Below, piece after piece: positions 8,646 to 15,931 of a stretch of 64,000 nt of DNA. Below the pieces are notes generated by a model. That model was not told the origin of the DNA. It made no database searches and saw only the letters and a program-made list of their open reading frames with translations. Positions within the stretch are counted from its first letter, which is position 1. Every line of letters begins with the position of its first letter. Source of the DNA: Chlorobaculum tepidum TLS. Lineage in GTDB: Bacteria; Bacteroidota; Chlorobiia; Chlorobiales; Chlorobiaceae. The position numbers and the translations under genes are program-made. The stretch covers positions 333,501 through 397,500 of the forward strand of contig NC_002932.3 in assembly GCF_000006985.1 (NCBI RefSeq), read 5' to 3'.

Positions 8646-9524
8646 TCAGAAGAGCGTGAAGCGCACGTACCGGTTTGGCCTCTTTTTCAGATCGATAAGC
8701 AGGGTGTCGAGCGAGATCAGCGTCTTGCTCAGGTTGTTGTAAAGCGCCGGATCGCTGTTGAGCTTGCCGAGCGTGCCCTTCCCTTCGTTGAGCTGCTTCA
8801 TCAGTGTCTCGGTTTCGGCGGCGGCGTTTTTCAGGTTCACAATGGTCTGCTCGGTGTTGTCGGCCAGCGACTTGTCGTTGATCAGCTTCGGCAGCAGCCC
8901 TTTGCCGTTGTGAAGTTCCGCACTGACTCTGGTCAGCTCGTCTGAACTTTTGCGCAGGTTCATCACGGTTTTCTGCAGGTCTTCGCCCATCTGCTTGTCC
9001 GAAATGAGCCGTCCGGCAGGGCCGTCGCCGTTGTTGAGCTTGTCGAGCAGCGTGTTGAGCTTTTCGATGGTGCTCTTGGCATTGTCGGTCAATGCGGAAA
9101 GTCCGTCTTCGGGCACGAGCTGGATGAAATCACCCTCCTTGACCGGCTTTCCGGTTCCCGCCTTGATGTCTACATATTTGTCGCCCAGCACGCCGAGAGA
9201 GCGAATTGAGGCCTTCGAGTCTTTGGTGACGAGGTTTGCATACTCGTTCTGCAACTTCAGTTCAGCTACCACGAACAGCGAGTCGTTCTGAGTGCTGAAG
9301 TCGAGTTTCGAGACCGTGCCGATTTTTTTGCCGGCGACCGACACGAAGTTGTTTTCCGCGAGACCGTTGACATCCCGGGTCATGACCTTGATGGTGGTTA
9401 CGCCGGTGAAAATGCTGGTGTTTTTACCAATTACCAGGCCGAGATAGGCCGCAAACCCGAGTCCAAGCAGGAAAAAAATGCCGGTTTTCAGGTCGCTCCA
9501 TTTCAGTTCTTTCAGATTTCTCAT
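8646..9524 (-). CDS. mlaD: MCE/MlaD-family substrate-binding protein
   Basis: About 292 residues from ATG at 9524 (MRNLKELKWSDLKTGIFFLL); upstream residues of the open frame overlap the mlaF end and look random. One N-terminal transmembrane helix (TGIFFLLGLGFAAYLGLVIG) is followed by a single MCE domain (VKMTRDVNGLAENNFVSVAG ... LGDKYVDI) and a long helical tail with repeated LNTLLDKLNNGDGPAGRLI-type units, the coil that in other MCE proteins builds a tunnel. It binds phospholipid for the MlaE/MlaF transporter. The gene symbol is by analogy with MlaD. Confidence 0.85.
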   Translation of the reverse strand: MRNLKELKWSDLKTGIFFLLGLGFAAYLGLVIGKNTSIFTGVTTIKVMTRDVNGLAENNFVSVAGKKIGTVSKLDFSTQNDSLFVVAELKLQNEYANLVTKDSKASIRSLGVLGDKYVDIKAGTGKPVKEGDFIQLVPEDGLSALTDNAKSTIEKLNTLLDKLNNGDGPAGRLISDKQMGEDLQKTVMNLRKSSDELTRVSAELHNGKGLLPKLINDKSLADNTEQTIVNLKNAAAETETLMKQLNEGKGTLGKLNSDPALYNNLSKTLISLDTLLIDLKKRPNRYVRFTLF

Positions 9525-9549
9525 GCTATCGCAGGGGTCTTGAAAAAAA

Positions 9550-10284
9550 TTAAAGTTCGAGGATTTTATCCGACAGGATCGACTTGATGAATGGATGCTG
9601 CGAATCGTGCAGCTGTCCGGTCGGGCCGTCAAAGATGATTTTGCTCTGGTACAGTACGGCCACTTCGTCGGCGATGGCGAACACGTCGTCGATGATGTGC
9701 GTCACGAACACCGCGCCGAGGTCGTTGCTCTTTTTGAGCGAGGCGATCAGGTTCAGAATCTTGTGCGAACTGACCGGGTCGAGACCGGCGGTTGGTTCGT
9801 CGAAGAGGATCATCTTCGGATTGAAGATCAGCGCCCGCCCGATGGCCACGCGCTTTTGCATGCCGCCGCTGAGGCTTTCAGGGAGTTGATCTTCGTAGCC
9901 TTCGAGGCCCGCGAAACGGATCTGCTCGGCCACCCGGCGGTCGATCTCGTCATCCGGAAGCTGCAGATTCTCCCGCAGGAAAAAACTCATGTTTTGGCTG
10001 ATGGTCATTGAGTCGAAGAGTGCGTTGCCCTGGAAGACGATGCCCATTTTGCGACGGATCGGGTAGAGGTCGGCCTCCTTGAGTGGCGTGATGTCCACCC
10101 CATCGACGAATACCTGCCCGCTGTTGGGCTTGATGAGTCCGAGCATGAGCTTGATGATCGTGCTCTTGCCGACGCCGCTAGGGCCGAGTATCGCCTTGAT
10201 GGTGTTGTCCTGCACGGTCAGCGAAACCTTGTCGAGAATCACCTTTTCGCCATATCTGAGTGTGACGTTCCGGAGTTCAATCAT
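9550..10284 (-). CDS. mlaF: ABC transporter ATPase, MlaF-like
   Basis: 244 residues with a Walker A GPSGVGKST, signature LSGGMQKRVAIGRAL, Walker B MILFDEPTAGLDPVSS and switch His in FVTHIIDD. The GGMQKR form of the signature is typical of the MCE/Mla transporter ATPases (also called Ttg2A). It powers phospholipid movement through the MlaE permease encoded directly upstream with a single-base gap. Operon order is mlaE, mlaF, mlaD; no MlaB or MlaC homologue is seen in this cluster. Confidence 0.92.
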   Translation of the reverse strand: MIELRNVTLRYGEKVILDKVSLTVQDNTIKAILGPSGVGKSTIIKLMLGLIKPNSGQVFVDGVDITPLKEADLYPIRRKMGIVFQGNALFDSMTISQNMSFFLRENLQLPDDEIDRRVAEQIRFAGLEGYEDQLPESLSGGMQKRVAIGRALIFNPKMILFDEPTAGLDPVSSHKILNLIASLKKSNDLGAVFVTHIIDDVFAIADEVAVLYQSKIIFDGPTGQLHDSQHPFIKSILSDKILEL

Positions 10285-10285
10285 A

Positions 10286-11083
10286 TCAGTGCATGATGTC
10301 GAACACGAGTTTCGAGACGTAGAAATTGGCTACCAGCACCAGACCCGACGAAGCAACAATACCCTTGATGGTCGATCGGCCTACGCCCGCCGTGCCGCCC
10401 CGTGCCGAGAAGCCGTTGAAACTGCTGACCAGTGTGATGATGATGGCGAAGACCGGCGCCTTGAGGAAGCTGACGACGAAGTCCATCGGCAAGAGGCGCG
10501 GGTAGATCGAGTTCCAGAAGATGCCGGGGTCGAGTTTGTGGTAGTACTGGGCGACGAGGGCACCGGTTTGCAATCCGGCGAAGTCGGAGAGGGCGATGAG
10601 TGGCACGAACATGATGAGGGCGGCCAGCAGCCTCGGCATGACGAGTTTGGCGATCGGGTCGGTGCCGAAGGCGCGCAGGGCGTCGATCTGCTCGGAAATC
10701 TGCATCGCGCCCAGCTCCGCGCCGTTGCGCGCGCCGTAGCGGGCCGAGAGCATGAGGCCCATTAGCAGGGGACCGAGCTCGCGGAGCACAGCGTTCGAGG
10801 TGGAGCGACCAAGCATCGTTTTCGCACCAAATTCTTCGAGCAGGTTGCCAACTTCCATCGACATTAAGGCCCCGATGGAGATCGAGCTGACCAGCACGAT
10901 CGGGATCGACTCGACGCCACAGATGAACGCCTGGTCGAGCACGTCCCGCCAGTAACGCTTCGCCTTGGGCAGGGTGGCGAAGGCCCGGAGCGCGAAATAG
11001 AAAAATTCCTGCATGGTCAGCACAAGCTCCTTGAAGCGGAGCATCTTGCTTTCTACGTAGTTACCAATGAGCGTCGCTGCCAT
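10286..11083 (-). CDS. mlaE: ABC transporter permease, MlaE family
   Basis: 265 residues with five to six predicted membrane helices. The family signature is present: GVESIPIVLVSSISIGALMS, EFGAKTMLGRSTSNAVLRELGPLLMGLMLSAR and GAELGAMQISEQIDALRAFG (the EQIDALRA helix contacting the ATPase). MlaE dimers move phospholipid between the inner membrane and the MCE protein. First gene of the mlaE-mlaF-mlaD cluster. Its upstream gap to the PHP gene is about 100 bases. Confidence 0.92.
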   Translation of the reverse strand: MAATLIGNYVESKMLRFKELVLTMQEFFYFALRAFATLPKAKRYWRDVLDQAFICGVESIPIVLVSSISIGALMSMEVGNLLEEFGAKTMLGRSTSNAVLRELGPLLMGLMLSARYGARNGAELGAMQISEQIDALRAFGTDPIAKLVMPRLLAALIMFVPLIALSDFAGLQTGALVAQYYHKLDPGIFWNSIYPRLLPMDFVVSFLKAPVFAIIITLVSSFNGFSARGGTAGVGRSTIKGIVASSGLVLVANFYVSKLVFDIMH

Positions 11084-11180
11084 AATTACTGGTTCAATTC
11101 ATCAAAAAACGCAGAGCACGGCGTTCCGGTGCAAGTATATGAAAACCTGACCGAAATTTCAGCCAAAGGGCGGAAAAATC

Positions 11181-12053
11181 TCACTCTTTGACTGCCGGGG
11201 CAAGCCGGCTTTTCATTTTGGTTACCCATTCGTAGGGTATCCAGACCTGTCCGAAGTTGTCTTCGTGATCCTTCGGACCGTGGTAATCCGAGCCGCCCGA
11301 AAAGAGCAGGAAGTACTCGTTGGCGATTTCGCGGTAGTAGTTCTGGCGGTACGTGTCATGCGAAGGATGGATGATTTCGAGGCCATCCAGTCCGAAAGAG
11401 ATGAGCTGCCGGAGGATTTCATCGGGCACGTTCTGCGCCGGATGGGCGAGGAACGACAGGCCGCCCGCTTCGTTAATGAGGCGGATGACCTCTTCCGGAT
11501 GCGTTTCAATGCTTTTGACGTAAGCCGGGCTGTGCGAGCCGAGGTACTTGCTGAACGCTTCGCTGAAACTTTTGACAAAGCCTTCGTCCTGAAGCACCGC
11601 CGCGATGTGCGGACGTCCCACGCTGCCGTTCTGGGCCTTCATGATGATCTGTTCGATCTCGATCTTGACGCCCATCTTCGCCAGTTTCTGTACCATGCGT
11701 TCAGCCCGTTCTGTGCGGAGAAGGCGGCAGTGATCCAGATACCCTTTCAGCTCCGATTGCTGATAGTCAAAAAAATAACCGAGGATATGGATGTCATACC
11801 CTTTATAGGCCGAGCTCATCTCTACACCGGGGATAAGCTCCAGACCCAATTCGAGTGCTAATGGCTTTGCTTGGTCTATACCCGTGACGGTATCATGATC
11901 GGTGATGCTGATGGCTTTCAGCCCGACATGAATCGCCTTGTGCACGATCTCTTCTGGCGTGAACAGACCGTCCGAACATTTGGTGTGTATGTGTAAATCT
12001 GCTTTATCAAAGCCATTATGCCCTACACCTGACGAGCTGTATGGCATGGCCAA
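11181..12053 (-). CDS. PHP-domain phosphoesterase (RNase AM / TrpH-like)
   Basis: 290 residues. Metal ligands of the PHP fold are all visible: KADLHIHTKCSDGLFTPEE, SITDHDTVTG, IPGVEMSS, GRPHIAAVL, FLAHPAQ and SGGSDYHGPK. The closest characterised relatives are the 3',5'-nucleoside bisphosphate phosphatase/5'-3' exoribonuclease YciV (RNase AM). An ATG two codons in (MPYSSSG) is also possible as start. Monocistronic, with a fairly A+T-rich upstream region of about 200 bases. Confidence 0.85.
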   Translation of the reverse strand: MAMPYSSSGVGHNGFDKADLHIHTKCSDGLFTPEEIVHKAIHVGLKAISITDHDTVTGIDQAKPLALELGLELIPGVEMSSAYKGYDIHILGYFFDYQQSELKGYLDHCRLLRTERAERMVQKLAKMGVKIEIEQIIMKAQNGSVGRPHIAAVLQDEGFVKSFSEAFSKYLGSHSPAYVKSIETHPEEVIRLINEAGGLSFLAHPAQNVPDEILRQLISFGLDGLEIIHPSHDTYRQNYYREIANEYFLLFSGGSDYHGPKDHEDNFGQVWIPYEWVTKMKSRLAPAVKE

Positions 12054-12223
12054 AGTTTTGTTTAGTGTTTTTCTTCAATCTGACTATATAATAAAATTTC
12101 CTTCTCTCTTGTATAGATTGACAATAATTTTTTGCCGTTGAAAGTTGCATGGTGACCGGATGGTGCGTCAGGGCGCAGGCGTGGAAGGATAATTTCATAT
12201 CCGGTGACAGGGGCAGCGGTCAT

Positions 12224-12249
12224 CTGTAGGGGCAGGCCTCGCGCCTGCC
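12224..12249 (-). repeat. Small palindromic repeat (TGTAGGGGCAGG type) after uppP
   Basis: A hairpin with GGCAGGC (12231-12237) and GCCTGCC (12243-12249), preceded by CTGTAGGGGC. It sits 7 bases past the uppP stop and may act in 3' end formation. The same TGTAGGGGC lead-in starts the palindrome at 21682-21711, read on the minus strand. Confidence 0.6.
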
Positions 12250-12255
12250 TTGATT

Positions 12256-13104
12256 TCACGGCAGCAGGTGGCCAGTGCCGATCATGACGATGAGGCCGAT
12301 GCCCAGGATCAGGCGGTAGGCGATGAAGATACCGGTGGTGTGGCGCTTGAGGTAGTTGAGCAGAAAGGCGATGGAGAGGTAGCCGAAGATGAAAGCGGCG
12401 ATGGTGGCGACGGCGAGGTTGAGCATGTTGTGCGTCGATGACATGATCTCCTGCCGGGTCTGGTAGAGTTCGAGCATTCCGGCGGCGAAGACCGATGGCA
12501 GCGAGAGCAGGAACGAAAAACGGGCGGCGGTTTCGCGGTCGAGGTTGCGGAACAGGCCGCCGGTGATGGTGACGCCGGAGCGCGAAGAGCCGGGAATGAG
12601 CGCCATTGCCTGGGCAAGTCCGATGATGATGGCGTCCGTCCAGCTGAGTTCATTGATCGATTTGCCTCTGCGCCCGTCTCGAGCGCGATTTGCGGTGTGC
12701 TTTTCGGCTACGACGAGCACAAGTGCCAATCCGATCATCGAAGCGGAGACGATGTAGAGCGAGCGCAGAACGGTTTCGATCTCGTGCTTGAAGGTGAGTC
12801 CGAACACGACGATCGGTATTGTGCCGACCGCGATCATCCAGCCCGTCCGCGCCTCGTCCGTTCCGAGCGGCTTGCCCTTGACGAGACCCGAGATCACTGC
12901 GCCCGAGATCGAAACAATGTCCTTTGCGAAGTAGATCAGCACCGCCGCGAGCGTGCCGATCTGGATGATCGCCGTGAAGGCCGCGCCCGGATCGCCCCAT
13001 CCCATGAGAGCCGGGACGATGCGCAAGTGCGCAGAGCTGCTGATTGGCAGAAATTCGGTGAGACCCTGAATGATGCCGAGGATGATGGCCTGGAAGAGGT
13101 TCAT
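12256..13104 (-). CDS. uppP: Undecaprenyl-diphosphatase
   Basis: 282 residues from ATG at 13104 (MNLFQAIILGIIQGLTEFLP). The open frame extends upstream through rdgB but those residues are out-of-frame shadow. Signature motifs are the first catalytic block GIIQGLTEFLPISSSAHL and the second, LIPGSSRSGVTITGGL, within an eight-helix membrane protein. The enzyme recycles undecaprenyl diphosphate to the monophosphate carrier for peptidoglycan and other envelope polymers. Third gene of the pdxJ-rdgB-uppP run. Confidence 0.95.
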   Translation of the reverse strand: MNLFQAIILGIIQGLTEFLPISSSAHLRIVPALMGWGDPGAAFTAIIQIGTLAAVLIYFAKDIVSISGAVISGLVKGKPLGTDEARTGWMIAVGTIPIVVFGLTFKHEIETVLRSLYIVSASMIGLALVLVVAEKHTANRARDGRRGKSINELSWTDAIIIGLAQAMALIPGSSRSGVTITGGLFRNLDRETAARFSFLLSLPSVFAAGMLELYQTRQEIMSSTHNMLNLAVATIAAFIFGYLSIAFLLNYLKRHTTGIFIAYRLILGIGLIVMIGTGHLLP

Positions 13105-13123
13105 TGGATGGTGGTGGATTCTG

Positions 13124-13804
13124 TTACTGGATTCCGCATTGTGAAAGGTACTCGCCGATGCGCTTTGCCGCCGCCACGACGGCGCGGCCACGGTGGCTGA
13201 TGGCGTTTTTTTCGTCGATACCGAGCTGGGCGAAAGTTCGATCCATTCCTTCCGGTGCGAAGACCGGATCGTAGCCGAAACCGCCGTTGCCCTTCGGCTC
13301 CGTGGTGATGAGGCCGTCGATGTGCCCGTCCGTGGTTTCCTCGATCTCCACCGCGGAGCCATTCGCCGCAGGCAGGCGGCCCTTCATGGCGATGACTGTC
13401 CGGAAACGGGCGGTGCGCTTGCTCTTGCCGCGCATCTCTGAAAGCAGGTGACGGACGTTGTCTTCGTAGGTGCGGGCGACGCCTTCCGGCACGGGCGCGT
13501 AGCGGGCAGAGTAGACGCCGGGCGCGCCGCCGAGCGCATCAACTTCGAGGCCGGTGTCGTCGGCGAGCGCGATGAACCAGTCGAGGCGCGGCGCGACCAG
13601 CTCGAAAATCGCATCGGCCTTGAGCCGCGCGTTGCCTTCGAGGGTTGGTTCGGTCTCCTCGACGTCGATGTCGAGGCCGAGGTCATGGAGCGAGCGGACG
13701 TGGATGCCGGAGGCGAGAGCTTCGAGTACCGGCTTCAGCTCGCGAACCTTGTCCTTGTTGCCGGTGGCGAGAACGATGGTGATTTCGGGATGTTTCGGTT
13801 CCAT
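13124..13804 (-). CDS. rdgB: XTP/dITP diphosphatase (non-canonical purine NTP pyrophosphatase)
   Basis: 226 residues. Starts with IVLATGNKDKVRELKPVLE, the RdgB/HAM1 nucleotide-binding loop, followed by ETEPTLEGNARLKADA, ALADDTGLEVDALGGAPGVYSARYA and GFGYDPVF, and ends with SHRGRAV. It hydrolyses ITP, XTP and dITP to keep them out of nucleic acids. Four bases separate it from pdxJ upstream and 19 from uppP downstream, so an operon is likely. About 20 residues longer than the E. coli enzyme, mostly in loops. Confidence 0.95.
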   Translation of the reverse strand: MEPKHPEITIVLATGNKDKVRELKPVLEALASGIHVRSLHDLGLDIDVEETEPTLEGNARLKADAIFELVAPRLDWFIALADDTGLEVDALGGAPGVYSARYAPVPEGVARTYEDNVRHLLSEMRGKSKRTARFRTVIAMKGRLPAANGSAVEIEETTDGHIDGLITTEPKGNGGFGYDPVFAPEGMDRTFAQLGIDEKNAISHRGRAVVAAAKRIGEYLSQCGIQ

Positions 13805-13808
13805 AGCG

Positions 13809-14522
13809 TTACCGGCGGATGAGATCGAGGATTTCCTGGATGGCTGCCGGAAGGCCGATGAACACGGCGCGTGAGATGATGGCGTGGCCGATGCTCACCT
13901 CCTCGATGTCGTGCAGCTCCTTGAACGGAGCGATGTTCAGTACGCTCAGGCCGTGCCCGGCAACCACGGTCAGCCCCATTTCGCGGGCGATGCGCGCCGA
14001 ATTGCGGATGCGTTCCAGCTCGTAGGCCGTCTGTTTGTCGCTGGTGCAGAGCGAGTAGGTACCGGTGTGGAATTCGACGATGTTCGCCCCGGCTTCGGCA
14101 GCGAGTTCGATGGCCTCCTCTTCCGGCTCGATGAAGACGCTGACGCCTATCTCCTTGTCCCGCAACGGTTTGACGAATTCCGTGAGGCGGGTGAAGTGCT
14201 TCTGGATGGCGAATCCACCCTCGGTGGTCAGCTCCTCGCGCTTTTCGGGCACAAGCGTCACCAGGTCGGGCCTGACCGAGAGCGCGATTTTCTGCATCTC
14301 GTCGGTCATGGCCATTTCGAGGTCGAGCTTGGTGGTGATCTCCTCTCGCAGCCGTGCGAGGTCGTCGTCCTTGATGTGGCGGCGGTCTTCGCGCAGGTGG
14401 CAGACGATACCTGCCGCGCCGTGCTTTTCGGCGAGCAGAGCGGCTTCGACGGGATCGGGATGCCCTTCGTTGCGAGCGTTGCGCAGGGTGGCAATATGGT
14501 CAATATTGACGGCAAGTCTCAT
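13809..14522 (-). CDS. pdxJ: Pyridoxine 5'-phosphate synthase
   Basis: 237 residues, the family length. N-terminus [20 protein letters not shown] and later [36 protein letters not shown] and the phosphate loop [11 protein letters not shown] match PdxJ. It condenses 1-deoxy-xylulose 5-phosphate with 3-amino-2-oxopropyl phosphate to make PNP; the DXP substrate is the product of Dxs encoded at 19520-21454. First gene of the run with rdgB and uppP. A TATCTTCT element lies on the minus strand at 14576-14583. Confidence 0.96.
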
Positions 14523-14668
14523 GGTTGTAGTCTCTTATGCGATGTTCATGCTTGGGGAATTGTCCCGGTGATTTGAGAAGATAGATAAAACAAAAGAAAC
14601 AAAACGTAAAATCAGCGGTAGGGAGGGGGATGGAGGTGTGGCTGTATTCGGATGCTTGCTTCGGGAAC

Positions 14669-14699
14669 TTGGCGGTGAAGCGGTAGTGTTATAACTTTG
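14669..14699 (+). promoter_or_regulatory. Candidate promoter of the AbrB/Doc module
   Basis: TTG at 14669-14671, a 20-base spacer, then TAACTTTG at 14692-14699. This matches the -33 TTTG / -7 TAnnTTTG promoter known from Bacteroidetes, a sister phylum. The predicted start of transcription lies just downstream, inside the repeated sites at 14703-14722. Inference only. Confidence 0.45.
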
Positions 14700-14702
14700 T
14701 AT

Positions 14703-14722
14703 TGACATCATTATGACATCAT
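14703..14722 (+). promoter_or_regulatory. Tandem operator-like direct repeats before the TA genes
   Basis: TGACATCAT occurs at 14703-14711 and again at 14714-14722. The copies are 11 bases apart, about one helical turn, so two protein subunits would bind the same DNA face. They lie between the candidate promoter and the antitoxin ATG, as expected for autoregulation. Confidence 0.5.
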
Positions 14723-14732
14723 AGGTTCAATC

Positions 14733-14960
14733 ATGGTAAAGCAACTGACGAAACACGGAAACAGCATGGCGATGGTTATCGACAAACCGATTCTTGAATT
14801 GATCGGTGCCGATGCCGATACTCCGTTTGAAATCACGACGGATGGTCAGGCGCTCATTCTCACGCCGTTGAAAAATCCCAAAGGGGGCGAGGCGTTCGGT
14901 GTGGCGCTTGAAAAGGTGAATACCCGTTATGCCAGGGCGTTGAAAAAACTTGCAGAATAG
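14733..14960 (+). CDS. AbrB/MazE-type antitoxin
   Basis: 75 residues. The N-terminal swapped-hairpin DNA-binding fold is recognisable in VKQLTKHGNSMAMVIDKPIL (the K-x-GNS-x-x-x-x-I/L pattern) and ALILTPLK; the C-terminal tail (VALEKVNTRYARALKKLAE) is a helix likely to wrap the toxin. The toxin gene begins immediately after its stop codon. It probably neutralises the Doc toxin and represses the promoter through the paired repeats upstream. Doc is usually paired with a Phd antitoxin, so the AbrB partner is a variant combination. Confidence 0.8.
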   Translation: MVKQLTKHGNSMAMVIDKPILELIGADADTPFEITTDGQALILTPLKNPKGGEAFGVALEKVNTRYARALKKLAE

Positions 14961-15347
14961 GTGATGAGATTTCTGGACCTTCACGAGGTTCTGCACATCC
15001 ATCGCGATCAGATCACCCGTTATGGCGGAACGCTCGGCGTCCGGGATATGGGCCTGCTCACCTCGGCGATTGCCATGCCGACGGCGATGTTCAAAGGCGA
15101 TTTTCTGCATACCGACATTTATGAAATGGCTGCGGCATACCTTTTCCACTTGGTGAGGAATCACCCGTTTCTTGACGGAAACAAACGGGTTGGCGCGGTG
15201 TCAGCCATCGTTTTCCTCGCGTTGAACGGATACGATTTCGAAGCGCCGGAAAATGATCTCGTCGAAATGGTTTACGGCGTGGCGAGAAGTGAGTTTGAAA
15301 AATCTGATGTTGCGCTGTTTATGAGGAGATGGAGCGTGAAATGGTGA
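14961..15347 (+). CDS. Doc (death-on-curing) family toxin, Fic fold
   Basis: 128 residues from GTG at 14961, or ATG one codon later at 14964. The Fic/Doc core motif is HPFLDGNKRVGAV, with the conserved His, Asp-Gly-Asn-Lys-Arg. The N-terminal LHEVLHIHRDQITRYGG and LGVRDMGLLTSAIAMP are typical of Doc. Doc kinases phosphorylate EF-Tu and stop translation. The K in DGNKR, rather than the G of AMPylating Fic proteins, fits the kinase subtype. Tandem with the antitoxin with no gap. Confidence 0.88.
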   Translation: MMRFLDLHEVLHIHRDQITRYGGTLGVRDMGLLTSAIAMPTAMFKGDFLHTDIYEMAAAYLFHLVRNHPFLDGNKRVGAVSAIVFLALNGYDFEAPENDLVEMVYGVARSEFEKSDVALFMRRWSVKW

Positions 15348-15931
15348 TTGTGGATGAGCAGTTGCATAACGTAACACTCAGGGGAAACCAAGGCTTTTCC
15401 TGACGCACATGGCTCTGAGGCCTTGATTTCATAAGTCCCTTTCTATTCATCAGGATCAACAATAAGAATGAGTCGTTTCATGTGCGTCTCCGATGTGATG
15501 TGCAGAGAGAACCGCTCTACACGTGCGGGGGCTTATAGATGCCCAACAATAATTAGATTGATCCGCGTCTTATACGGATCAGTATAGGACTTATTGTATC
15601 CCACAGTAACACAGTCTGAATCAAACACAGCAACAGAGCCCAAGCTTCCCGCACTCAATTGCGACGCCAGCGCTGCCAACAAAAAAATCTCACTGTGAAA
15701 CAGTCGTGTTTCGACAGAAATCCTCCATACGCATCTGCCAATCTGCCGCCAGTTCGAGGATTTTTTATCGGCTCACAGGAGCCTCCTATCCCACGTCACC
15801 CTGCACGATGTGAAGCCTTTGGCTTCAAGCGCCGAGCAGGCATCCCCCCAACAAAATCTCTCATTCTCAGCTTTTTCGGGATTATCTTTTATCTTGGCGG
15901 CCTGAAGCGTGAACGAAGTGACAACAGTGTT
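15348..15931. other. 584-base gene-free region with several stem-loops
   Basis: No coding sequence is supported. It holds a long inverted repeat (15402-15488, listed separately), then hairpins GGGC/GCCC (15529-15544), GATCCG/CGGATC (15560-15580) and TGAAGCC/GGCTTCA with a TTT loop (15811-15827). The open frame running from 15659 into mutS2 has no family-like residues before 15932 and is treated as untranslated. Confidence 0.6.
15402..15488. ncRNA. Candidate structured RNA or small inverted-repeat element
   Basis: GACGCACATG (15402-15411) pairs perfectly with CATGTGCGTC (15479-15488). The 67-base interior can form smaller stems such as GGC-tctga-GCC at 15412-15422 and ATTC/GAAT further in, giving a multibranched shape. 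Orientation is unknown and no known RNA family is recognised. It could equally be the footprint of a miniature mobile element. Confidence 0.3.

Noticed and set aside
15659-15931. Upstream in-frame extension of mutS2 (91 codons)
   Set aside because: Residues before ATG 15932 do not resemble MutS2, include stem-loop DNA, and lack a ribosome site at 15659.
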